A stretch of DNA of 64,000 bases from positions 1,364,001-1,428,000 of the forward strand of contig NZ_CP049362.1 of the NCBI RefSeq assembly GCF_019343455.1. Reading direction: 5' to 3'. Positions 44,688-52,630 of the stretch are shown here, piece after piece. The notes beneath the pieces are model-generated. The model searched no databases. It worked only from the letters and a program-made list of their open reading frames with translations, and was not told the origin of the DNA. The translations under genes and the position numbers were made by a program. The stretch's first letter is position 1. Each line of letters opens with the position of its first letter. Origin of the DNA: Alcaligenes ammonioxydans. Its GTDB lineage: Bacteria; Pseudomonadota; Gammaproteobacteria; Burkholderiales; Burkholderiaceae_B.

Positions 44688-45263
44688 TCAGGCTTCGTTG
44701 CGTTTGATGGCCATGCCCAGCAACAGGCTGGCCCAACCTTGAGTCAGCAGGTCGATCCCCAGGATCAGGCCTAAAATCCAGACACTATTGCCTGGCCAGC
44801 CAGCAGCAATGATCAGCCCCGCCGCCAGCGTGATCAGTCCGGAAAAGGCCATCCAGCCGCCGCCAGCCTGGGCGCGATTCTGAAACCAGATCCACAGCCG
44901 GAATGCTCCGGATGCGATCAGGAAAGCGCCAAAAACCAGGGTCAGCACTGTCGCGCCCATCAGAGGATTGCTAATGGCAATCAGACCGGCGAACAAGTAC
45001 AAAATGCCACTCAAACTCCAGAATAGAAAGCCACGCCAGCCTTTGGAGCTCCAGGCATGGATAAGATGCAGCACTCCGCCTATGCTCATCAGGATACCGA
45101 TGTAAACGACGCTGGCAACCGTGGCACCTACGACATAGATCAAGGCGATCAGACCCAGAATAATCAGGGCGATGCCCAGACCAATAAACCATCCTGGCTT
45201 CAAAGGTAGTTGACGTAGCAATTCAGAGCGATTGGTGTCATGAGGACGTGAGGCCATCTGCAT
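44688..45263 (-). CDS. HdeD-family membrane protein
   Basis: A 191-residue protein with six short membrane helices in pairs, the HdeD pattern (GWFIGLGIALIILGLIALI; GWRGFLFWSLSGILYLFAGL). In E. coli HdeD helps acid resistance at high cell density; the mechanism is unknown. AAGGAGT lies upstream of the ATG. It stands alone between two terminators. Confidence 0.9.
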   Translation of the reverse strand: MQMASRPHDTNRSELLRQLPLKPGWFIGLGIALIILGLIALIYVVGATVASVVYIGILMSIGGVLHLIHAWSSKGWRGFLFWSLSGILYLFAGLIAISNPLMGATVLTLVFGAFLIASGAFRLWIWFQNRAQAGGGWMAFSGLITLAAGLIIAAGWPGNSVWILGLILGIDLLTQGWASLLLGMAIKRNEA

Positions 45264-45367
45264 ACTCCTTGCAAGGTTAAACCGGCGCTACGGTCTTAAC
45301 TGTACTCCAGACCCGGGCAGGGGCCTAGTGTTACGCAAAGGCAGGGGCATTGTGTCTGAAGGGCGAC

Positions 45368-45395
45368 GGCCAAAAGACGAAGGCCAAAAGACGAA
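45368..45395 (+). repeat. Two-copy tandem repeat of a 14-base unit
   Basis: GGCCAAAAGACGAA occurs twice back to back and is followed by a third GGCC. It lies in the 350-base gap between HdeD and the copper operon. It is too short for a CRISPR and looks like replication slippage. Confidence 0.8.
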
Positions 45396-45419
45396 GGCCC
45401 TACCGTTGCGGTAGGGCCT
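45395..45419. terminator. Strong hairpin in the HdeD-copper operon gap
   Basis: AGGCCCTACC pairs perfectly with GGTAGGGCCT around GTTGC. There is no clean T-tract, although the minus strand continues TTCGTCTTTTG. A second stem, ACTGACA/TGTCAGT, is at 45486-45502. One or both probably end the copper operon transcript. Confidence 0.55.
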
Positions 45420-45615
45420 GTGGCCGCTCTGGCGGCGGTGAACTACCATGATGGCAGTTTTGGAAAGCTACGTTTCAGGCAGCTTACTGACACTTTGTCA
45501 GTGATTTCACTGTACGTCAGCTAATCAAAACCTGCCAATTATGGAAAACCCGCAAATGTGAAACCCGGCCTTTTCTTCCATGAACGGAGCGGCTATCGGG
45601 CCGGATGACACGGGT

Positions 45616-46098
45616 TCAATGGCCGCCGTGCGCACCGTGGTGGCCTTGGCCCGCCTTGCTGTTCAAGGCGCGTACGGGGGCATGAACCTTCAGCTCCTCT
45701 TTCTGGCCGGCGGCATTCAGGATCTCCAAAGTGAGATCCACGGAGCTGCCCACTTCAAGCTGCTTGTCCAAACCCAGCAGCATGATGTGGTAGCCGCCCG
45801 GTTTCAAGTCCACTGCTGTATCCGCGGGCAGGTCGATTTTCTCAACCTGGCGCATACGCATGACCTCATTGTCCATAGCCATTTCGTGCACTTCAACCTG
45901 TTTGCTCAAGCTGCTGCTGGCACCCAGCAATTGGGCGTTGTCAGTGGACTTGAGCACCATGAAGGCGCCGGTCGCCTGTTGGCCAGGAACGGTGGCGCGT
46001 ACCCAGGGATCAGTCACAGTGACTTCGGCCTGCGCCAGAGTGGGCAGGCTCAACAAAGCGGCCAGGGAGAATAGAGAGCTCGCAATCGTACGTTTCAT
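45616..46098 (-). CDS. Periplasmic copper chaperone PCu(A)C
   Basis: A 160-residue periplasmic protein with a signal peptide (cleavage after AQA, about residue 24). The full copper motif H-x10-M-x21-H-x-M is present as His71, Met82, His104 and Met106. The C-terminus is rich in His (GHHGAHGGH), an extra metal handle. It delivers Cu(I) to the CuA or CuB sites of terminal oxidases, together with SCO. The start at 46098 has AGGAT upstream and gives a good signal peptide. It lies 20 bases after the sco gene. Confidence 0.93.
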   Translation of the reverse strand: MKRTIASSLFSLAALLSLPTLAQAEVTVTDPWVRATVPGQQATGAFMVLKSTDNAQLLGASSSLSKQVEVHEMAMDNEVMRMRQVEKIDLPADTAVDLKPGGYHIMLLGLDKQLEVGSSVDLTLEILNAAGQKEELKVHAPVRALNSKAGQGHHGAHGGH

Positions 46099-46118
46099 AT
46101 TGGTTATCCTGTTGGGGT

Positions 46119-46736
46119 TCACTTGCTCAAAGCCAGCACCTGGCGGATATCAGCCGCGGCTTCGTCAGCCGTTTGCGTATGGCGCAGGGCAATTTGCAGC
46201 TTGCCTTGGGTGTCATACACATAGGTCAAGGCACTGTGGTCCATGGTGTAGCTGGAGCCGGTCGGAACCTTTTGGTAAAAGACTTTGAAGTCGCTGGCGG
46301 TTTTGGCCAGCTCTTCTTCGGTGGGGCGCAGAGCCACGAAACCGGGGTCAAAAGCTTGCATATAGGCACGCAGCAGTTCGGGCGTGTCGCGCTCTGGGTC
46401 AATGGAGATAAACAAGACCTGCAGCTTGTCGCCATCCTCACCGAGCTGCTCCTTGATGTCGACGGCACGAGTCAGTGCAGTCGGGCAGACGTCAGGGCAT
46501 TGGGTAAACCCAAAAAAGATCAGCACGATCTTGCCACGGTAGTCCGCCATCGTACGACGTTGGCCTTCGGTATCCAGCAAGCTGAAATCCTTGGCAAAGT
46601 CGGCGCTGCTCATGTCCACCCCTTCCAGGTTACGGAAGGCTGGTTGCTTGGGGGCCTTGTCGCCGCAGGCGCTCAGGACCAAAGGAGTCGCCAGCATGGC
46701 AAGCAAAAGCTGGCGGCGAGAGAAGGAGGCGTTCAT
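46119..46736 (-). CDS. SCO1/SenC-family copper chaperone
   Basis: A 205-residue lipoprotein (lipobox LSAC at residues 21-24; residues 6-20 form the hydrophobic part of the signal). The copper ligands are CPDVC (Cys80, Cys84) and His167 in MDHSAL, in a thioredoxin fold. It metallates the CuA centre of cytochrome oxidases or keeps its cysteines reduced. In one operon with DUF2946 and PCu(A)C. Confidence 0.94.
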   Translation of the reverse strand: MNASFSRRQLLLAMLATPLVLSACGDKAPKQPAFRNLEGVDMSSADFAKDFSLLDTEGQRRTMADYRGKIVLIFFGFTQCPDVCPTALTRAVDIKEQLGEDGDKLQVLFISIDPERDTPELLRAYMQAFDPGFVALRPTEEELAKTASDFKVFYQKVPTGSSYTMDHSALTYVYDTQGKLQIALRHTQTADEAAADIRQVLALSK

Positions 46737-46792
46737 AGAAATATCCCGCTAATTGACAACATAAGGTGGCCGCGTCGGGCAGCCGGGGCAGG

Positions 46793-47206
46793 TCAGCAAG
46801 CGAGCGAGGAAGGCGGGCCGCGCGCACTCAGGGGCGGGCCCGTTAGGGGAAGAACGGGAGCCGCCGCCTGTTGGGCAGTGTCCCAGATATGAGGGAGTGT
46901 GGGTGCCAGATCCCAGGCGGGACTGGGCCCATCGTTAAGAGCTTTTTGCGCCTGGGCCTGCGCGAACAGACAGGCGGCATGCAGGCTGTGCTGCTCATCG
47001 TGTTTTGGGTCGGGGAGCTGAGCGCTCCATTGCGCCAGGAAGGGGTCGCCTTGAACGCACAGGCTCAGGGCGGCGGCGTTGTCCGGATTGGCACTCGGCA
47101 TGTAGCCGTTGGGGATCAGTCCGCGCAGCAGCAGGGCGCACAGTGCCAGCACCAGTAAAAACCGGCTGCGAGTACCCGAGAAGGAAAGTGCGCAGTGCCT
47201 GATCAT
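46793..47206 (-). CDS. DUF2946-family copper-linked protein
   Basis: A 137-residue protein with one N-terminal hydrophobic segment (about 15-29) followed by LIPNGYMPS, a cysteine (LCVQGDPF), the HSLHAACLFAQ region with His and Cys, and a C-terminal RGPPSS, which is typical of DUF2946. Such proteins are often encoded with SCO, PCu(A)C or copper TonB receptors and may bind copper. It is first in the copper operon. Confidence 0.85.
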   Translation of the reverse strand: MIRHCALSFSGTRSRFLLVLALCALLLRGLIPNGYMPSANPDNAAALSLCVQGDPFLAQWSAQLPDPKHDEQHSLHAACLFAQAQAQKALNDGPSPAWDLAPTLPHIWDTAQQAAAPVLPLTGPPLSARGPPSSLAC

Positions 47207-47288
47207 GATCTCAGCATTCTAGTACAGATGGAAATCTGTTTGCCCAGATTCTGTGGCACAGTATTTGCCTATCATCAAGGAGCTTGAT

Positions 47289-47453
47289 ATGCGACAGATT
47301 TATGGAGTGCTGGGCGCTTTGCTCATGGTCGGCGGACTGATGGCGTGCTCAACTGCGGATCGTTCCTCTGACACAGGCTGGAGTCGGTCATCCGGCGTGC
47401 AGGTGTATGGAGAAGTGGATGCCGGAATAGGGACAGTGCAGCAGTCTCGTTAG
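47289..47453 (+). CDS. Very small lipoprotein
   Basis: A 54-residue lipoprotein. The signal ends in LMAC (Cys20), and the mature peptide of about 34 residues has VQVYGEVDAGIGTV at its end. AAGGAG lies at a good distance before the ATG. The last codons and the stop fall in an 8-base hairpin (47441-47462). Function unknown. It is convergent with the glutamate-synthase-like gene. Confidence 0.65.
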   Translation: MRQIYGVLGALLMVGGLMACSTADRSSDTGWSRSSGVQVYGEVDAGIGTVQQSR

Positions 47454-47474
47454 GGAGACTGCCGCCATCGCTGC

Positions 47475-49181
47475 TCAGGCCAGCGCCTGGCCCGCGCTGT
47501 CAGCCATATCCTGTTTTTTGATGATGTCGTCCGGCTCGGCCTCATCGTTCAGGTACGACAAGGCTTTGCTCAGGCTGTAAGCCGGCTCGAAAGAGTCGGG
47601 GTTGGCCATGGGCCAGCCCACCCGGAAAATGGTTTGGCGGTAGTGGCCGCGCAATAGCTCACCTTTCTTCAAATCGGGGAACAGGGCCGACAGAACCCGG
47701 ACTTCGCCGTTGCTGATGCGGCGGGCAATATGGTGGGGGCGCAGCTGGTTAGGGTGCTCCAGCCCGGCAGCACCCAGCAGCTCGGCCAGCGCTTTGAGCG
47801 TATTGCCGTGGAAACTGGCCACGCGCAAGGATTTGTCGTCAACCACCAGCGCTTTTTGACGCTGCGGGTCTTGGGTAGCCACGCCTGTCGGGCATTTGTC
47901 GGTATGACAAGCCTGGGCCTGGATGCAGCCCACCGCAAACATGAAGCCGCGGGCGCTATTGCACCAGTCCGCGCCCAGGGCCATGATGCGTGCCATGTCA
48001 AAAGCACTGATGATCTTGCCCGAGGCGCCCAGACGAATCTGCTCACGCAGGCCGATGCCGACCAAGGTGTTATGAACCAGACGCAAGGCTTCGCGCAAGG
48101 GAGTGCCCACATGGTCAATGAACTCGACGGGAGAAGCTCCGGTTCCGCCTTCGGCCCCATCGACGACGATAAAGTCGGGAGTAATGCCGGTTTTGAGCAT
48201 GGCTTTGGCAATTGCAAACCATTCCCAGGGGTGTCCGATGCACAGTTTAAAGCCCACCGGTTTGCCGCCGGACAAGGTACGTAGTTGAGCGACGAACTCC
48301 AATAGCTCCACGGGTGTGCGGAACGCGCTGTGACTGGCCGGGGAGTTGCAATCCACGCCCTCCGGGACGCCCCGCGCCAGCGCGATTTCGGCCGTCACTT
48401 TGGTGCCGGGCAAGATGCCGCCGTGGCCAGGCTTGGCCCCTTGCGACAGCTTGATTTCAATCATCTTGATGTGATCCTGGGTCGCACGCTCGGCGAAACG
48501 CTCGGGTGAGAAGTTGCCGTGCTCATCGCGGCAACCAAAATAGCCCGACCCGATGTTCCAGATCAGATCTCCGCCATGGCGCAGATGATACGTGCTGATT
48601 CCGCCTTCGCCTGTATCGTGGGCAAAGTTGCCCATTTTGGCGCCCTTGTTCAGCGCCAGAATGGCATTGGCCGACAGCGCCCCAAAACTCATGGCCGAGA
48701 TGTTCAGCACAGACAGCGAGTAGGGCTGCGTACAGTCTGGCCCGCCCACCTGCACTCGGAACTGCGAGTCCTTGATGTGTTTGGGCGTCATGGAGTGGTT
48801 GATCCACTCGTAGCCGTTGTTATAGACCTCTTGATGGGTGCCAAAGGGCTGCTTGTCGATCTGCTGTTTGGCACGCTGGTACACCAAGGAGCGATCGGCA
48901 CGCGAGAAGGGCAGTTGCTGCTCATCGCCTTCCAGGAAGTACTGGCGAATTTCAGGTCGAATGGCTTCAAAAATAAAGCGCAGATTGCCAATAACCGGGT
49001 AATTGCGACGAATGGCATGACGAGTCTGAGTGATATCGACCAAACCTTGCACGCATAGGGCCAGCCCGGGAATGGCCAGCCATAACCAGCTCGCGCTCTT
49101 GAACAGGGACAACAGCAAGAAAAAGGCGGTAAGACCAATGATGATGTAGAAGGCGGTGTAGCGTGTCAGCCACTTTTGCAT
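47475..49181 (-). CDS. FMN-binding glutamate-synthase-like protein, membrane-anchored
   Basis: A 568-residue protein. Two membrane helices (about 9-45) are followed by the FMN-binding barrel of glutamate synthase large subunit: the SFGALSANAILALNKGAK region, KLSQGAKPGHGGILP, and GAEGGTGASP. The iron-sulfur cysteines are present (VGCIQAQACHTDKCPTG). The N-terminal glutaminase domain of GltB is absent, so it cannot be an ordinary glutamate synthase. Its substrate is unknown. The start at 49181 has CAGGAG upstream. Confidence 0.9.
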   Translation of the reverse strand: MQKWLTRYTAFYIIIGLTAFFLLLSLFKSASWLWLAIPGLALCVQGLVDITQTRHAIRRNYPVIGNLRFIFEAIRPEIRQYFLEGDEQQLPFSRADRSLVYQRAKQQIDKQPFGTHQEVYNNGYEWINHSMTPKHIKDSQFRVQVGGPDCTQPYSLSVLNISAMSFGALSANAILALNKGAKMGNFAHDTGEGGISTYHLRHGGDLIWNIGSGYFGCRDEHGNFSPERFAERATQDHIKMIEIKLSQGAKPGHGGILPGTKVTAEIALARGVPEGVDCNSPASHSAFRTPVELLEFVAQLRTLSGGKPVGFKLCIGHPWEWFAIAKAMLKTGITPDFIVVDGAEGGTGASPVEFIDHVGTPLREALRLVHNTLVGIGLREQIRLGASGKIISAFDMARIMALGADWCNSARGFMFAVGCIQAQACHTDKCPTGVATQDPQRQKALVVDDKSLRVASFHGNTLKALAELLGAAGLEHPNQLRPHHIARRISNGEVRVLSALFPDLKKGELLRGHYRQTIFRVGWPMANPDSFEPAYSLSKALSYLNDEAEPDDIIKKQDMADSAGQALA

Positions 49182-49486
49182 AAAGACTCCTGCCATAAAA
49201 ACGGGGTGAGGGAACAGGATTTCGGGTACCTGCCCATCAGGATGCCCACATCATAGAACGGCCCCGTACGGTTTGACTATGCCTGGGCTGCGATAGTTAA
49301 TGAAAACTGACAATGAAAGGCGACCTTGCAGAAAAAGTCCCGATTTGCTGCAAAGGGTTGACGTAGAAAAAGCCTTGGAAACGGGGCAGACAGGCTTGTG
49401 CCGCCACGGCGAGCAGCGGTTTGCATTCGAGCGCCAGGTCCTTGAGACAAGCCGTAGCGCAAGTGGCACTCTGCGCCACGACTCGA

Positions 49487-49521
49487 CAATTGAATAGATA
49501 GGTGAGCTATCTATATAATTG
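49487..49521 (+). promoter_or_regulatory. Promoter overlapped by a 35-base palindrome, probable MarR operator
   Basis: TTGAAT (49490-49495) and a perfect TATAAT (49514-49519), 18 bases apart, form the promoter of the FUSC-MarR operon. Almost all of it lies in an inverted repeat: CAATT (49487-49491), TAGATAG (49495-49501), a five-base centre GTGAG, CTATCTA (49507-49513) and AATTG (49517-49521). MarR proteins bind such palindromes and block the promoter. The 300 bases before it hold no supported gene. Confidence 0.8.
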
Positions 49522-49553
49522 AAGTTTCGCTCGTTTAGACGTCCCTTTCTTTT

Positions 49554-51473
49554 ATGTCTGTTTCTTTTCCCTGGCTCCAGCTGGACAGGCCTGCGCTGCT
49601 GCATGGTTTAAACATGGCGTTGGCTGCCGGCTTGTCGTTTGCGATTGCGGTTTTGCTGTCTGTCGACAACCCGTTCTGGGCCGCCATGCCAGTGTGGGTT
49701 CTGTCCCAGCCCTATCGGGGACTGGTGTATGAGCGCGCCTTGTGGCGAATAGTGGGAACCCTGGCAGGGGCAGGGCTGGGGCTGGCCTTTCTGCATTTGC
49801 CCCACCCTTATTGGCAATTGCTGGGCATGGCCCTGGTAGTCGGGGTGGCCTCCGCCTTGACCCATGTGTTGCGGGGTGCCTTGTCATATTTGCCCATGTT
49901 GGCGGGCATCACGATTGGCGTGGTGGTCCTGCCCTCGGTGCTCTCGCCAGACAGCTCCTTGGATCTGGCGTTGTCGCGCGTGCAGTGCACCCTGATCGGG
50001 GTAGTGGTCACTACCGTCCTGTGCTCCCGCACGACGCCGCATAGCCAGCGCCAAACGTATTACCAACGGGTGCGTGTTCTGGCGGCGGACGCTTTGCGTC
50101 TGGCGGCGCATGCGCTGGGCCCTGCTTATAAAGAGTCGGACCCGGCCCTGTCCGCACGGATAAGGCAGGAAATAGTGGACTTGGATGCTCAGGCCCGTAT
50201 TACGGCTGCCGGTTCCTGGGATGCTTATCGTCGCCTGCCCTATGTGGACGTATTTTTATATGCCGTGATCGAGCTGTTGGCCGCCAGTGAGCTGATTGTG
50301 CGCCAAAGAGAGCGGGGTCGTTTGCCCGCCGCCGATGAGGCGCAGTTCTTGCTGGAGCAGGCGCAGCGTCTGGAGCAGGGGCATTCTTTGACGGTGTTGG
50401 AAAAAACCGGCGTCAGGCCGCCCGAGCAAATCAGTTTGGCGCGGTTGCGTCGAGCCATGGGGCAGATTCGGCGGGCTGAAACGGGTCTGTTTGCCGCTCG
50501 GACACCAGCCCGTCGGGGCCCTCACCGGTTCTTGGCCACCCCGGCACGGTCGGTGGACTGGCCTCTGGCAACACGTACCGGCTTGATTAGCGCCTTGGCT
50601 ACCTTCAGTGCAGGGGCGCTTGCCTTTGCCTTGTCCAGTCCGGCACTGGAGCTGATGGCGATGGGGGTATGTACTTTCTCCATTATTTTGGGCTCCATGC
50701 CACGTCCGCAGCTGATGAGTCGCACCATGTTCACCGGAATTACGGTGGGCGTGCTGGTGGCCAGCCTCTATCGCTATCTGATTCAGGGCTATTTGGTGAC
50801 GGACTGGCAGGTCATCGTTTCAGTGCTGCCTTTTGTGGTGGTGGGTGGTTTGTTGCGGGCCAATCGCCCCACATCTGCTTGGGCGCTGGATGCCAATATG
50901 TGTTTCCAACTGGCCAGTCAGGCGGGTATGGCAGCCGTTAGCTGGCCGTTCATCATCAAGGAGTCCGTGCCTTTGCTGGCGGGTTCTGCGGTGGTATGCA
51001 GCGCCTTTTTTCTGTTGCCGCGTCGTACCCACCCGCGTGGGCAGGCTTTGGTGCGGCGGGTGGTGCGCGAGCTGTATCCCTTGATCCGTCGTTCCCGGCC
51101 ACGCCTGTTTCGCGTCTGGCGGGCACGGGTGGCCCGGCAGTGGGTGCGCCTGCTGCACTGGATGGGGGAGCAAGCGCCGCAGGGTCTGGTGTCGCTGATC
51201 AATCTGGGGCATGGGATTGTGGCATTGAAGCGTCTGGGCAGGCGGGGCGCGCCGCAGCAGACTTGCGTCAGTCTGGTATGTGAACTGCTGGAGGGGTTTG
51301 AGAGCCAGCCGCAGGAGCTGGCTCAACAGTTGCTGCGTATCAGTCAATCTTGTGCCGATCCTGTGCTGGCAGAGGCGATCCGGGATGTTGCTCAGTCCTT
51401 GCTGGGGGCTACTCCCGTTCTGGTTTATGCTTACCCCCCTAATACGGTGCCTCGTGCTGTGGAGTCGACCTGA
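49554..51473 (+). CDS. FUSC-family efflux protein (aromatic acid exporter type)
   Basis: A 639-residue inner-membrane protein with an N-terminal block of helices (about 15-160), a soluble part (about 165-330) and a second block (about 340-495), then a soluble tail. Family marks are NPFWAAMPVWVLSQP, and RGLVYERALWRIVGTLAGA. Related proteins export aromatic acids such as p-hydroxybenzoate. It is translated together with the MarR gene (TGATG overlap). It is not close to the FUSC protein at 40393, which has a different domain pattern. Confidence 0.87.
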   Translation: MSVSFPWLQLDRPALLHGLNMALAAGLSFAIAVLLSVDNPFWAAMPVWVLSQPYRGLVYERALWRIVGTLAGAGLGLAFLHLPHPYWQLLGMALVVGVASALTHVLRGALSYLPMLAGITIGVVVLPSVLSPDSSLDLALSRVQCTLIGVVVTTVLCSRTTPHSQRQTYYQRVRVLAADALRLAAHALGPAYKESDPALSARIRQEIVDLDAQARITAAGSWDAYRRLPYVDVFLYAVIELLAASELIVRQRERGRLPAADEAQFLLEQAQRLEQGHSLTVLEKTGVRPPEQISLARLRRAMGQIRRAETGLFAARTPARRGPHRFLATPARSVDWPLATRTGLISALATFSAGALAFALSSPALELMAMGVCTFSIILGSMPRPQLMSRTMFTGITVGVLVASLYRYLIQGYLVTDWQVIVSVLPFVVVGGLLRANRPTSAWALDANMCFQLASQAGMAAVSWPFIIKESVPLLAGSAVVCSAFFLLPRRTHPRGQALVRRVVRELYPLIRRSRPRLFRVWRARVARQWVRLLHWMGEQAPQGLVSLINLGHGIVALKRLGRRGAPQQTCVSLVCELLEGFESQPQELAQQLLRISQSCADPVLAEAIRDVAQSLLGATPVLVYAYPPNTVPRAVEST

Positions 51474-51961
51474 TGAATCACCAACTGTATGAACGGTTTG
51501 GCTTGTCCATGATTGTGCTGGCGCGTCTTTACCGTCGTGAGCTGGATCAGACGCTGGGGCGTTACGGTGTGTCCGAGGCCACCATCCTGCCTATTCGTTA
51601 TCTGGCTCAGCTGGGCGAACCCATACGTCAAGGCCAGTTGGCGCGCATGATGCGTCTGGAGGGCCCGACACTGGTTCGTCTGATTGATCAATTGGAATCG
51701 ACGGGTTTGCTCGAACGTGTGCCCGACGAGCAGGACAAGCGGGCGCGGCTATTGTGTCTGACGGACAAAGGACGTGACTTTCATGCGCATTTGCTGGAAC
51801 TGTTGCGCCAGTCGCGCGCCCCCTTGTTTGCCGGCATTCCCGAACAGGATATTAAGGCGGCCTTGCGCTGTTTTGACATGTTGGCCAGCAATCTGGGCCT
51901 GAAAGCCAGCGATATGAGCAGCCTGTTTGGACAGCATTCAGGGCAGGTTGCTGACACGTAA
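51473..51961 (+). CDS. MarR-family transcriptional regulator
   Basis: A 162-residue regulator with the MarR winged helix at about 35-105 (IRQGQLARMMRLEGPTLVRL, then the wing GLLERVPDEQDKRARLLCLT with the Asp-Lys-Arg tip). It overlaps the FUSC stop by one base, so it is co-expressed with the pump it probably represses. The palindrome at 49487 is its probable operator. The usual inducer of such systems is a phenolic compound. Confidence 0.93.
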   Translation: MNHQLYERFGLSMIVLARLYRRELDQTLGRYGVSEATILPIRYLAQLGEPIRQGQLARMMRLEGPTLVRLIDQLESTGLLERVPDEQDKRARLLCLTDKGRDFHAHLLELLRQSRAPLFAGIPEQDIKAALRCFDMLASNLGLKASDMSSLFGQHSGQVADT

Positions 51962-52062
51962 GCGCATGTTCCAGATGGTGAGAGAACGCGGAACTTTATT
52001 TCCTGCCGTATTTCTTTATGTTTGAATAAACCGTCCTTGTGTCCTGATAAGGAGGGTTTGTC

Positions 52063-52593
52063 ATGAAAGATCTGGATCTGGCTAGCCTGGTCAATATCCT
52101 GAGCGATGCCAAGCTGACGCTGGCAACGGCGGAATCATGCACGGCGGGTTTGATTGCATCCACCCTGGCCGACCAGAAGGGGGCGGCAGCCGTACTCGAC
52201 TGCGCGTTTGTGACCTATTCGCCACAAGCCAAGTATCGTTGTCTGGGCGTGGACCAAAGCGTGCTGTCGGAAAACAATCTGTGCAGTGAAGCGGTAGCCA
52301 GAGCCATGGCCAAAGGCGCAGCGCAACTGACTCCGGCCAATCTGATCATTGCCAATACCGGCGTGGCCGATGATATTGCCGAGCCACAGATTCCCGCCGG
52401 AACGCAGTGCTTTGCGTGGCTGTTCAAGCCGCAGGACAAGTTTGATCCTTTGGTCGTGTATACCGAGACGATTGTGTTTGACGGCACACGGGATGAAATC
52501 CGTCAGCAAAGCGCGCGCTATGCCCTGGGCCGTATAGAACACTGGCTGCGGCTGGCCAAACAGGAACGCCAGGGCGTGGGCCCTGGCGTTTGA
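52063..52593 (+). CDS. pncC: CinA-family nicotinamide-nucleotide amidohydrolase (PncC-like)
   Basis: A 176-residue stand-alone C-terminal CinA domain. It has TAESCTAGLIASTL and NTGVAD, the hallmarks of the enzyme that deamidates NMN to nicotinate mononucleotide in NAD salvage. AAGGAGG lies before the ATG. The last codons lie in a strong hairpin (52565-52590). It is convergent with acnA. Confidence 0.88.
   Translation: MKDLDLASLVNILSDAKLTLATAESCTAGLIASTLADQKGAAAVLDCAFVTYSPQAKYRCLGVDQSVLSENNLCSEAVARAMAKGAAQLTPANLIIANTGVADDIAEPQIPAGTQCFAWLFKPQDKFDPLVVYTETIVFDGTRDEIRQQSARYALGRIEHWLRLAKQERQGVGPGV
52565..52590. terminator. Perfect hairpin at the 3' end of the CinA gene
   Basis: AACGCCAGGGC pairs with GCCCTGGCGTT around GTGG (11 base pairs). 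It lies within the final CinA codons and just before the TGA, followed by TTT. It probably ends transcription from both sides, as acnA ends at 52631. Confidence 0.65.
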
Positions 52594-52630
52594 GAGAAGC
52601 GACAGCCTGTTGGCCTAAGCCAGGGTAGGC

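Noticed and set aside
45368..45399. Possible CRISPR start
   Set aside because: Only two 14-base units without spacers.
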